NCBI GenBank assembly: GCA_007695035.1
Contig: REEO01000067.1
Coordinates: 85,068 to 149,067 of the forward strand
From: Saprospirales bacterium
GTDB lineage: Bacteria; Bacteroidota; Bacteroidia; Chitinophagales; Saprospiraceae
Length of the DNA stretch: 64,000 bases
Reading direction: 5' to 3'
Shown here one piece after another: positions 8,284-16,083 of this stretch. How positions within the stretch are numbered: position 1 is the first letter of the stretch; each line of letters starts with the position of its first letter. Both the position numbers and the translations under genes were made by a program. The notes below the pieces were generated by a model. The model had not been told where the DNA came from. It searched no databases and saw only the letters and a list, made by a program, of their open reading frames with translations.

Positions 8284-9435
8284 TCACTGATCATCCTCGA
8301 TTTTACCGAGGACTTTCACAGTAACCCTTCTATTGTATTTCATCTCATTTTCAGTCCTGGCTCTGGGGTATATCATTTTGGAATTTGAGTAAGCTTTCCA
8401 CTCCAGCCGGGTAGAATCGATGTTGTTTTCAATCAGGTAGTTGTACACTTTTCTGGCCCTTCGCTCTGACAGGTCGTAGTAAAATGTGCCCCGTGGTTGT
8501 GGGGGGCTGAACGGATTGTTGACATGGCCCTGTATTTCGAACCGATAATTTGCAGCAAAGCGCACTGTCCTCAAGAGACGGGGGAGTGCATCCTGAAATC
8601 CCGGCATGAGTACAGCCTTGTTTGAAATGAACAGTATGTCTTCAAAATCAAAAGTGGCCCCAACTTCCAGCCTTTCAATCTCAACTTCTCCGAGTGTGGG
8701 GGCCTCACGGCCAAGATTGTGATAGGTTCGCTCCATGATGTGGTCCCCGGAGTAAAACTCCATGGAGAAAATTTCCCCTGCCGGTGCGATAAATGTAAAT
8801 TTTCCCGTGCTGTCCGTAAATAAGGTGTCTCGATGATAGCGGGAACCGATAATCATCATACCCTCAATACCGCCGTTTTCTCCATCCTTCGAAATTATGC
8901 TCCCTGTAATTTCTTGAAAGGGGGTTTGATATCCCGCTGCAACTTTTACCGATCGGTTTGTTTGCCTGCCCTCCCTGCTGATGTTCGGGGCGAGCGGCAA
9001 GTCCTCCCCGTACACGTTTTCAATAAACCGGTCACCTTTAACCCCTCTTTGCTTCAATTCTCGTTTAGCAAACTCCATCCTGCGGGTTGCCAGGTCTTTG
9101 TTGTAGGTGTAATCGCCTACGCTGTCTGTTCTCGCCTCGAGTCGCACCTTTAAATTCGGGTTATCTTCTAAAACTTCTAACAGTCTATCAGTCTCCTCCT
9201 CCGGGAAGGCGCGGGTGTAATCCCAGTCCGTATTGAAGAGAATTAGAAAGGATGTTTTTTCAAAAAGGACGGAATCTTCACTGACTGGAATGGGACTCTG
9301 AGCAGAGAGGTAACCGGCATTATCAGGCATCCAAAGGAAAAACAACAGCAGGGCCAAACAGCCCCAAGACCATTTTCTTAGTTGAGTTTGTATTGAGAAG
9401 TTATTGCGCATCCCTTTGTTTTTTGAAGTACGCAT
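8284..9435 (-). CDS. Outer-membrane/periplasmic protein with two OmpA-like domains (copy 2)
   Basis: 383 residues from ATG 9435; the longer frame uses TTG. A signal peptide (hydrophobic about 22-38, then LSAQS) is followed by the same three-part layout as its neighbour: an OmpA-like domain (EARTDSVG, NKDLATRRMEFA, NRSVKV), a beta-rich middle domain (ITGSI, GMMIIGSRYHRDTLF) and a second OmpA-like domain (RFEIQGHVN, LSERRARKVYNYL, YNRRVTVKVL). The shared architecture and many identical blocks show a tandem duplication. As in copy 1, the second domain has Asn where the ligand-binding Asp is expected. The 100-bp spacing suggests co-transcription. Confidence 0.8.
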   Translation of the reverse strand: MRTSKNKGMRNNFSIQTQLRKWSWGCLALLLFFLWMPDNAGYLSAQSPIPVSEDSVLFEKTSFLILFNTDWDYTRAFPEEETDRLLEVLEDNPNLKVRLEARTDSVGDYTYNKDLATRRMEFAKRELKQRGVKGDRFIENVYGEDLPLAPNISREGRQTNRSVKVAAGYQTPFQEITGSIISKDGENGGIEGMMIIGSRYHRDTLFTDSTGKFTFIAPAGEIFSMEFYSGDHIMERTYHNLGREAPTLGEVEIERLEVGATFDFEDILFISNKAVLMPGFQDALPRLLRTVRFAANYRFEIQGHVNNPFSPPQPRGTFYYDLSERRARKVYNYLIENNIDSTRLEWKAYSNSKMIYPRARTENEMKYNRRVTVKVLGKIEDDQ

Positions 9436-9684
9436 TGTTTTTGTGCTCAAGAACCCCCATGACTTAGAGAAACTTGAGAAACTCCGCTCGTGTTAGGGCG
9501 AGTTGCATGCAGGGTGTTTTGACTTTGCAACTCATTTGTCGCTGACCCATGTTATGCTACGCTGGTACTTGTTTATTTAACGAAAACAGTAGGTCTGAGT
9601 ATTTGTTTTTCCCAAAATACCTATCTTTACAATTCTATGAGGATTTTTGGGTTAGTAATTTTATATGTTGAATAAAAGTAATAG

Positions 9685-11607
9685 ATGTTGAGTAGGTTTC
9701 TTGTGCAAACCAAGTTTTCCGATTCGTTGAAAAGTGGATATAGAGCTGGATTTAACCCTGTTAACCGGGAGAGTGGTTGTTTGGTAGATAAATATTTCAG
9801 TCGGGTTTTATGGGTGGTCTTTTTCACCCTTTTAATCCTGATGCAAGTCAGTGCGCAGTCCTTGCTTCAAAAGGATGAGTATTTTGCGCATGAGGGCTTT
9901 GAGGATGGAAAATATGTTGAATTGACTGGTGATATTTTGAGGGCTGATTTGCCTGAGCACTTCGTGGCTGCCAGTGTAATGCCTTTTTTGGAGTTCGAAG
10001 TCGAAATAATTTCTCTTGATGAAAAAAGTGCCACTGTGGTATTTCTCATGGTTGAGACGGGAGGACAGGATCTCGAATTACTTTTGAATGTCGATTTTTT
10101 ACATCCGGGAGAAAGTATCCACTATTATCGTATTGGTAGTGAGAACTCCCAGGAATTTGAGAGAAGACAGACTCCTGTTTTTACAGAAAAGGAGCGCGGT
10201 AAATTGGTTGTGGAGTGGAATGGAAGCGCTGATCGGGCAGAAGAAGTAGTGGAGGAGAATCCGTTGCGCAATGCATACCTGCACATTGGTTCCTACCGAT
10301 CAAATGAAACGGGATTTGGAACTTCCCTGGAGTGCCATATCAATGTAACTTGCCCTGAGGGACTGAATTTTAACGAGGTGAGAGATGGTATTAACCGCAT
10401 CCGGGTGGTGGTTGAAGAGGGTATTGGTCACTGCAGTGGAGCATTGATAAATAACACGGCAGAAGACCACACACCTTATTTGCTTACTGCCTACCACTGT
10501 ATGGATGGTTTTACGCCCCTTTATGACATGTGGCGTTTTGATTTTTTCTACGAGTCTCTCAGCTGTTCTGATCCTTTGGATGAGCCTGATTTTTTTAGTC
10601 TGACAGGGGCAGAATTCAGGGCCGGTCATCCCGATACGGATTTTTTACTACTGGAGTTGACCGCAGACTTTCCCGGAGATTTTGAGGTGCCATTTCTTGG
10701 CTGGGATCGCCGGGAGCATTATATGCCTCAGAACACGGCACTTATTCATCACCCATCTGCCGATATTAAAAAAGTGTCCCTCTACAGTTCATCCCTGCGG
10801 GTGCATCCCAATAGGATAAACTGGAATAATGGAGTGACTACGCCCGTTCATTCTCACTACCGACAAGACCTCACTTCAGGTACTTTTGAACCCGGTTCCT
10901 CTGGAAGTCCGCTCTTGTCCCCAGAGGGTAGAATTATGGGACAGTTGCACGGGGGAAATCCCTCATGCTCCACCTTTTTAGCTTACAGTGGCATACTTTA
11001 CTATAGTTGGGACCTGGGAGACGATTCCTCAGAGCGATTAAGAGACTGGTTGGACCCATTAAATACCGGACAGTTGACACTGGATCACAACTTGAGAGAG
11101 GAAGCTTTTGATGAGTTTATTGTCCACGGTACAGTCAGAACCCCTGTGGATATGCCTGTGGGCATGGTAGAGGTGGTGCTTGAATGTGGCGAGGAGAGTT
11201 GGGAAACGATCACTGGAGCTGATGGCTTATTTGAGATTGAAGTATCCCTTCCTGCTGGTGAGGTAGAAGCCTGCCAACTCTCATTTCGCAAGAATACCCA
11301 TCCGAGGAATGGGGTCAATGTCCTGGATGTGGCTGCAATGCGGAGACATATCCTGAATATTGAATCGCTGGAAGGCTACTCTTTTCAGGCTGCGGATTTA
11401 AATGGCGACGGGCTTGTAAATATTTTGGATATTCTAATAATGCAAAGGTTGATACTCCAAATCATTAACCAGTTCCCCGATTCCGATTCCTGGAAAATGT
11501 TGCCGGACGCACTCAATTTTGACCTGAATGGCAATCCCGGTTATTTCTTTGAGATAACCGGCTTGAAAATGGGGGACGTGGATTTTTCTGCCAATCCCTC
11601 CAATTGA
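9685..11607 (+). CDS. Secreted trypsin-like serine protease with C-terminal dockerin-like domain
   Basis: 640 residues. A hydrophobic segment at about 41-57 ending VSAQS is the signal peptide. The 40 residues before it are unusually long, so a TTG start at 9781 is possible. The protease domain (about 235-470) has the triad H271 in TAYHCMDG, D319 in HPDTDFLLL and S406 in PGSSGSP, with paired cysteines as in lysyl-endopeptidase-like enzymes. A beta domain follows (about 480-530). Next is a dockerin-like pair of calcium loops: GVNVLDVAAMRRHIL and DLNGDGLVNILDILIMQRLIL. The last part (SWKMLP ... GLKMGDVDFSAN) is the tail usual for Saprospira-type secreted proteins. Likely an extracellular protease; the substrate is unknown. 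Confidence 0.85.
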   Translation: MLSRFLVQTKFSDSLKSGYRAGFNPVNRESGCLVDKYFSRVLWVVFFTLLILMQVSAQSLLQKDEYFAHEGFEDGKYVELTGDILRADLPEHFVAASVMPFLEFEVEIISLDEKSATVVFLMVETGGQDLELLLNVDFLHPGESIHYYRIGSENSQEFERRQTPVFTEKERGKLVVEWNGSADRAEEVVEENPLRNAYLHIGSYRSNETGFGTSLECHINVTCPEGLNFNEVRDGINRIRVVVEEGIGHCSGALINNTAEDHTPYLLTAYHCMDGFTPLYDMWRFDFFYESLSCSDPLDEPDFFSLTGAEFRAGHPDTDFLLLELTADFPGDFEVPFLGWDRREHYMPQNTALIHHPSADIKKVSLYSSSLRVHPNRINWNNGVTTPVHSHYRQDLTSGTFEPGSSGSPLLSPEGRIMGQLHGGNPSCSTFLAYSGILYYSWDLGDDSSERLRDWLDPLNTGQLTLDHNLREEAFDEFIVHGTVRTPVDMPVGMVEVVLECGEESWETITGADGLFEIEVSLPAGEVEACQLSFRKNTHPRNGVNVLDVAAMRRHILNIESLEGYSFQAADLNGDGLVNILDILIMQRLILQIINQFPDSDSWKMLPDALNFDLNGNPGYFFEITGLKMGDVDFSANPSN

Positions 11608-11767
11608 TTTTCAAATCATTACTCTATTGTCAATTCACTTTACTAACTGCCCTTGCATTGGGGGTAGTCATTTATAAAGCACCTACTTGAGTTAAAATTT
11701 CGGGAAAATATAAGCCTGGCAATTGCTAATAGTTAACCTTTTATTTATAATAAATTAATATTGTCCC

Positions 11768-11775
11768 TATATTTG
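11768..11775 (+). promoter_or_regulatory. Candidate -7 element (TATATTTG) for the VTC/DUF4956 operon
   Basis: TATATTTG fits the Bacteroidota -7 consensus TAnnTTTG. It lies about 85 bp upstream of the first operon gene in an otherwise empty, AT-rich gap of 253 bp. A matching -33 TTTG at normal spacing is not obvious, so support is limited. Confidence 0.3.
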
Positions 11776-11860
11776 TATTTGGTTAAAAGGTGGGATGTTC
11801 ATCCGTTTTTGGGCATCTCATATAGATAAATTGTGCGTGTAAATTGCTGAAGGGGTTCCC

Positions 11861-12937
11861 ATGCTGAAACGAAAGAGGTACACCATTTTTCTCGTCTTGT
11901 TTATTGGTGGTTTATTTGCTGCCCTGTACTGGATTCCTCATGAATTTCCCTACAGTATAAGAACCAAGGCGCTGATTCAGCCGGTTCAGGAGTGGGAGTT
12001 GAGCCGACTGCCGGATGGGAGTTTGTCGTCACTTATAAGAAACCAACTCACCGGCTCCATTGATTCTTATGGCGTCACGGAATTCAGGCGGGGGGATGTG
12101 GTTAGTTTTAACCTCAGACCGGAGATCTATCGCAAGGGTTATGTCGCCGAGGGAGATACCATTGGTTTCCTGTACTCAAATGATGAGCAGGTTCGCATTG
12201 CAGAGCTAAGGGGCCAGGTGGATGTGCTCAGGGCTGAATTACAGTACTACATGACCGGGCAAAAAGCAGAGGATGTGAGAAGGGCTGAACGAGAGATAGA
12301 GCTCGCCCTGGAGAGAGTAGAAAATCAACGCCGCATTCTCGATCGCTCGAGAATGTTAATGGTTGATTCCCTTATTTCTGTACAGCAATTGGAGATCGAT
12401 GAACACGATTTGGAGATGAGGAAAAAGGAAGTAGAGCTGGCCGAAGCCCGTTTGGAAATTGTGACCTCGGGAGACAAACCGGAGCAAATTGAACTCATCA
12501 GGACTCGCAAGGCAGCTTTAAAAGATCGAATAAGCCAGTTAGAGGGACGCATGGAGCAATTAATCCTGTTGGCTCCTATAGATGGGAAGGTCGTGTTGGA
12601 CCGGAATTATATGAGGCGGGACGTATTGGTGCGGGTTGTTGACACCACTGCCTTTGTCGGAGTGGCTCCAGTCCTCTTGAGAGACAGAAATTATGTTCAG
12701 GCAGGTCAACCGGTGAGGATGAGGCATCAGACGCATGGGTTTTCTGCAGAGGGTACGGTTTATGATTTTAACAATGTAGCAGAGGTGTTGAATGGTGAGC
12801 CGGTGGTTTTCATCACAACCTGGTTCAAAAGCAATCCAAACTCCATGTTGCCCGGAAAAATGGTTGAAATAGAAGTGGAGGGAGTTGGCCTCCGTCCCTG
12901 GGATTACGCGCTTAAGTTGTTCCAATCCCCGATGTAA
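11861..12937 (+). CDS. HlyD-family membrane-fusion/adaptor protein
   Basis: 358 residues. One N-terminal membrane segment (about 8-25) is followed by a split biotinyl-lipoyl-like region and a long alpha-helical hairpin (about 110-240) rich in E, R, K and L. A second lipoyl half (LAPIDGKVV, about 245) and a beta-barrel part (ALIQPV ... RMRHQTHGF, LPGKMVEIEV) complete the layout. This is the pattern of periplasmic adaptors that link inner-membrane pumps to outer-membrane channels. No ABC or RND pump or TolC-like gene is adjacent. Instead it starts a four-gene operon with a VTC polymerase domain 2 bp downstream. It may span the periplasm to handle the polymer made by its partners; this is inference. 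Confidence 0.75.
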   Translation: MLKRKRYTIFLVLFIGGLFAALYWIPHEFPYSIRTKALIQPVQEWELSRLPDGSLSSLIRNQLTGSIDSYGVTEFRRGDVVSFNLRPEIYRKGYVAEGDTIGFLYSNDEQVRIAELRGQVDVLRAELQYYMTGQKAEDVRRAEREIELALERVENQRRILDRSRMLMVDSLISVQQLEIDEHDLEMRKKEVELAEARLEIVTSGDKPEQIELIRTRKAALKDRISQLEGRMEQLILLAPIDGKVVLDRNYMRRDVLVRVVDTTAFVGVAPVLLRDRNYVQAGQPVRMRHQTHGFSAEGTVYDFNNVAEVLNGEPVVFITTWFKSNPNSMLPGKMVEIEVEGVGLRPWDYALKLFQSPM

Positions 12938-12939
12938 GT

Positions 12940-13671
12940 ATGGCATACAAACTTCGCTACGAGAGAAAATACCTGGTCCCTAACCATCTTATAGACGATG
13001 TAAGGGAGGCGCTCAGCCCCTTTTTGAGGCCTGATGTGTACGCCGGAAGGGTGGATGGCAGACCCCAATACACCGTGCGATCCATTTATTTTGACAGCAT
13101 ACATCGCCATGCAGTTTTTGAAAAAATTGAGGGCCTGCGCGACCGGAAAAAACTGAGGATAAGGGGCTACAACACCAGAGAAGATGACAGTTTAGTCATT
13201 GCAGAGATAAAGAGAAAGATATCCAATCGGATATGCAAAAACCGCGCTCCATTTCGCTACAACGACATACAGCATGTAATTGAAACCGGTGATTACGAGC
13301 CCTTTTTGCTCAAAAATAATCAACAGTCCAGAGACGATGCAGCAAGATTTTTGTACAATCTCAAGCGTTTTCACATGGAGCCGGTGAATCTGATAGTATA
13401 TCACAGGGAACCTTACCACGGCGTTTTCAATCCCGATACCCGCATCACCTTCGACAAAGACATTAGGTCCCGCATCTATCCCCATGTCACAGAGTTGTTT
13501 GAAAATGTGGATTTTGTCTATCCGTGGGCCGGTCATTTTATCATGGAGATAAAGTATTTTGACCCTCCGATGCCATCCTGGGCCAAGGCCGTGGTCTGGG
13601 AGTTTGATCTGAAGGCAGAGGCACTTTCCAAGTACGTGGAGGGATTCAGGTGCCATCCATTGGCATATTAA
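12940..13671 (+). CDS. VTC-domain polyphosphate polymerase
   Basis: 243 residues, nearly all one VTC domain, the tunnel-shaped catalytic fold of yeast Vtc4 that makes polyphosphate from ATP. Expected signatures are present: YERKYLV at the N-terminus, VRSIYFDS, KKLRIRGY (basic K-x-R-x-R lining), IAEIKRK, and the acidic metal-binding strand FIMEIKY near residue 205. There is no SPX or membrane domain, so it is a soluble or peripheral enzyme, presumably docked by the DUF4956 membrane protein encoded 19 bp downstream. VTC plus DUF4956 pairs recur in bacteria. Polymerase activity is inferred from the conserved residues, not proven for this clade. Confidence 0.85.
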   Translation: MAYKLRYERKYLVPNHLIDDVREALSPFLRPDVYAGRVDGRPQYTVRSIYFDSIHRHAVFEKIEGLRDRKKLRIRGYNTREDDSLVIAEIKRKISNRICKNRAPFRYNDIQHVIETGDYEPFLLKNNQQSRDDAARFLYNLKRFHMEPVNLIVYHREPYHGVFNPDTRITFDKDIRSRIYPHVTELFENVDFVYPWAGHFIMEIKYFDPPMPSWAKAVVWEFDLKAEALSKYVEGFRCHPLAY

Positions 13672-13690
13672 AATTGATAGCAAAGACTTT

Positions 13691-14365
13691 ATGGAAGAGC
13701 AACTTGAAAATATTTTCATATTCAGAATTACACCGGCGGAAGCTCTCACTAATCTGGCGGTAGCCCTGATTTGCGGCATTTTGATCAGTCTGTTTTACAG
13801 GGTGACCTACAAAGGCGTGAGTTATTCGTCTCACTATGTAATCTCAATAATCATGCTCGCAATGATCACCGCACTGGTAATTATGGTCATTGGAAACAAT
13901 CTGGCCCGGGCTTTTGGTCTGGTGGGGGCGATGTCCATTATTCGATTCCGTACAGCCGTTAAAGACACCCAGGACATCATGTATATTTTCTTTGCTCTCG
14001 CTGCCGGACTTGCTTGCGGTGCGGGTATGTACGCCATTGCGGTGACCGGGACTTTGTTCATCGGCTTTTCCCTCATGATCGCCTCTGCTGTGTACGCCGA
14101 AAACCCGGCGAAGAGAGAATACCTCCTGCAAATTGTGCATCTCGGTTCAAAGGTGGAAAAAGGACTCTTCAACCGAACCATCGAGAAGTATGTGACCAGG
14201 TACAATCTGGTGAATGTAAAAAATCTGACAGATGACCGGGGTGACATAATGGAGTTTTCTTACTACATCATGCTAAAAAAAGATTCCCGGGCTCCGAAAT
14301 TACTCGCTGAACTCAGGGAAATACCCAATGTAGACAAAGTAAATCTGTTTTTCGATGAAGAGTGA
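13691..14365 (+). CDS. DUF4956 integral membrane protein
   Basis: 224 residues. Four membrane segments in the first half (about 17-36, 47-68, 97-113, 115-135) include the conserved block FGLVGAMSIIRFRTAVKD just after the second one. A soluble C-terminal domain (about 150-224) has a ferredoxin-like feel. This matches DUF4956, which is commonly encoded beside VTC-domain proteins. Its function is unknown; a role in membrane docking or in transport of polyphosphate is often suspected. It overlaps the start of the next gene by 11 bp, so translation is likely coupled. Confidence 0.85.
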   Translation: MEEQLENIFIFRITPAEALTNLAVALICGILISLFYRVTYKGVSYSSHYVISIIMLAMITALVIMVIGNNLARAFGLVGAMSIIRFRTAVKDTQDIMYIFFALAAGLACGAGMYAIAVTGTLFIGFSLMIASAVYAENPAKREYLLQIVHLGSKVEKGLFNRTIEKYVTRYNLVNVKNLTDDRGDIMEFSYYIMLKKDSRAPKLLAELREIPNVDKVNLFFDEE

Positions 14366-15353
14366 TCTGTGGAGCTTTTTTGGAAGTTGTTTTTGGAGGT
14401 CTTCGTTGCAGTTGGCTTCCTGTCTGTTTTTTGTTTCGTTCCTGTGTAGCAGTTGCGGCGATACTTCAGCACCTGAGTGTGCTGATCCATCAGCAATTAA
14501 CTTCAACGCTGATGCCATTGGATTCTCGGACTGTGAATTTGACGAACATACCGCTGATCCCGAATGGTTGACGTTTCTTGATCAGGCAGTTGAAGAGACG
14601 TCAGGCCTTGCCATTGTGAACGATCGCTTGATAACACATAACGACCGTGGCCACAGCAATGAACTCTTTGTAGTTGATCCCGAAACTGGTCTGGTCTTGA
14701 ACACATTTGAGGTTGTCGGAGCTGAAAATGAGGACTGGGAAGACCTGGCTCAAAGCGATGAAATTCTTTTCGTAGGTGATATGGGAAACAATCCCGGAGA
14801 CCGGAAGAATCTGCGGATATATATGGTGAAGAAGTCCGACTTTGATTTTGGAACTGAAACCGGAGAAGTTACCATCTCGGGGCTGATAGAATTTTACTAC
14901 CCGGAACAGGAAGTTTTTGAAGCCAACAATAATCACAACTGGGATTGCGAAGCCCTGATCTACCGGGAGGGCTATTTATATCTCTTTATGAAGCACCGAA
15001 AGGACCCCTTGAGCAATTTATACAGAATACCCGCTGAAGAAGGCTCCCACACCGCTCAATTATTGGCCTACTTCAACGCCGGCCATAGGATCACGGGTGG
15101 TGATATATCCCCCGATGGAAACCAAATTGCTCTAGTAGGCTACAACAAGGATGACAATTGTGTGGTTTGGTTGCTGGATGGCTTTGGAGATGGTCACCCA
15201 CTTTCAGGTTCAAAAAGAATGTTCACTCTCGGTTCTTTTTCTGCCCTTGGTCAAATTGAGGCAATCGTCTATACAAATGACAGCACCTTTTATATCTCAG
15301 CCGAAGAAGTAGATGGCATCCCACCCAGGTTGTACAGACTGGAACTTCCCTAA
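14355..15353 (+). CDS. Predicted lipoprotein, beta-propeller-like, with a C-x-D-P-x-A-x-N motif
   Basis: 332 residues. A signal peptide ends at a lipobox-like L-C-S-S-C (about residues 30-34). Immediately after is ECADPSAINFNADA...DCEF, a single copy of the Cys-bounded repeat (C-x-D-P-x-A-x-N-F/Y) abundant in marine Bacteroidota surface proteins. The rest reads as repeated beta-strand blocks with H-N-D-R-G, FVGDMGNN, DCEALI, GGDISPDGNQIALVGY and IEAIVY, suggesting a propeller. The acidic, metal-like loops fit a phosphodiesterase or calcium-binding role, but this is not provable here. Its start overlaps the DUF4956 gene by 11 bp, so it belongs to the same operon and could be its outer-face partner. 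Confidence 0.65.
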   Translation: MKSDLWSFFGSCFWRSSLQLASCLFFVSFLCSSCGDTSAPECADPSAINFNADAIGFSDCEFDEHTADPEWLTFLDQAVEETSGLAIVNDRLITHNDRGHSNELFVVDPETGLVLNTFEVVGAENEDWEDLAQSDEILFVGDMGNNPGDRKNLRIYMVKKSDFDFGTETGEVTISGLIEFYYPEQEVFEANNNHNWDCEALIYREGYLYLFMKHRKDPLSNLYRIPAEEGSHTAQLLAYFNAGHRITGGDISPDGNQIALVGYNKDDNCVVWLLDGFGDGHPLSGSKRMFTLGSFSALGQIEAIVYTNDSTFYISAEEVDGIPPRLYRLELP

Positions 15354-15516
15354 ATCCAATGTTTCGATTTGTTATTTGATATCAACCCCAATTCGCACCT
15401 GGTAAGACAGTATGGGCTCCCCTGAAAAAATGTTAAAAAACAGGTAATAAAATTTGGCTATTGGGTTAAAATATGTTAAATTTATGCCATTAAATTGATG
15501 ACCTAAATTCTTTCTT

Positions 15517-15777
15517 ATGAAGATAACATTTAATGAGCTCAGGAGAATTAAGCACGCTCTACCTACCGGAAGCATCAGAAGAATTGCTGCTGCGTTGGGA
15601 ATTGAAGAGCAAACAGTACGCAACTACTTTGGTGCCCGGAAGTATGTGGATGGCGAGGTGGTAAGCCTGCATGTTGAACCCGGTCCTGATGGAGGTGTGG
15701 TTCACCTCGACCGAAGCGACATTCTCGAAATGGCGAGAAAATTGGCCGATTCTCCACGTGCTAAAGCCCCTGTCTGA
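15517..15777 (+). CDS. Small helix-turn-helix DNA-binding protein conserved in Bacteroidota
   Basis: 86 residues. The N-terminal half holds a clear helix-turn-helix (about 17-40: TGSIRRIAAALGIEEQTVRNYFG) followed by a short beta-rich, glycine-containing tail (VSLHVEPGPDGG). Similar tiny proteins beginning MKITFNELRR are widespread in Bacteroidota and are annotated only as DNA-binding proteins. It is a single gene, 163 bp after the putative polyphosphate operon, with its own ATG and a weak terminator-like stem at its end. Target unknown. Confidence 0.75.
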   Translation: MKITFNELRRIKHALPTGSIRRIAAALGIEEQTVRNYFGARKYVDGEVVSLHVEPGPDGGVVHLDRSDILEMARKLADSPRAKAPV

Positions 15778-15800
15778 ATCCCTGTCTTTATGGGGTTTTC
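15763..15800 (+). terminator. Weak terminator-like stem after the small HTH gene
   Basis: AAAGCCCC (15763-15770) can pair with GGGGTTTT (15792-15799, one G-U) across a 21-nt loop and is followed by TTCTTTT. The left arm lies in the last codons of the gene, which is unusual but seen. Support is modest because of the long loop. Confidence 0.3.
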
Positions 15801-15837
15801 TTTTATTAAGGCAGTACGCGTAATGTTTTATCAATGC

Positions 15838-16001
15838 TTTCCCGGTGTCGGGAAACAGTCGAGGCTTGCAAGTTCACTTTTTCCCTGATGGTGGTTTAAA
15901 GATTGTCGGGAGAGTGACCCGATGAAAAAAGGGTTCACCCTACTAAAGCAAGTTCGAGTTTCCCTTTAGGGTGGTTAAATGTTGATTAGCCCGGTTCCGG
16001 G
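15838..16001. repeat. Structured intergenic segment with hairpins and an imperfect 80-bp direct repeat
   Basis: The 306-bp gap between the HTH gene and the metalloprotease holds no gene. It has a 7-bp stem TTTCCCG/CGGGAAA with a GTGT loop (15838-15855), a TCGGG/CCCGA stem (15906-15922), CACCCT/AGGGTG (15936-15973) and a CCCGG/CCGGG dyad (15990-16001). An imperfect direct repeat starting GCAAGTTC and running into TTCCCT...GGTGGTT occurs at about 15868 and again at about 15948, 80 bp apart. It could be a small RNA, a decayed repeat element or a long untranslated region. Confidence 0.4.
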
Positions 16002-16083
16002 TTTTGAACTGTATCATCTTTTTAAGGCTGACAGAGCGCCGTACTTTTTGACTTCTTAATATTGGACTTCCATTTTTTGCCCC

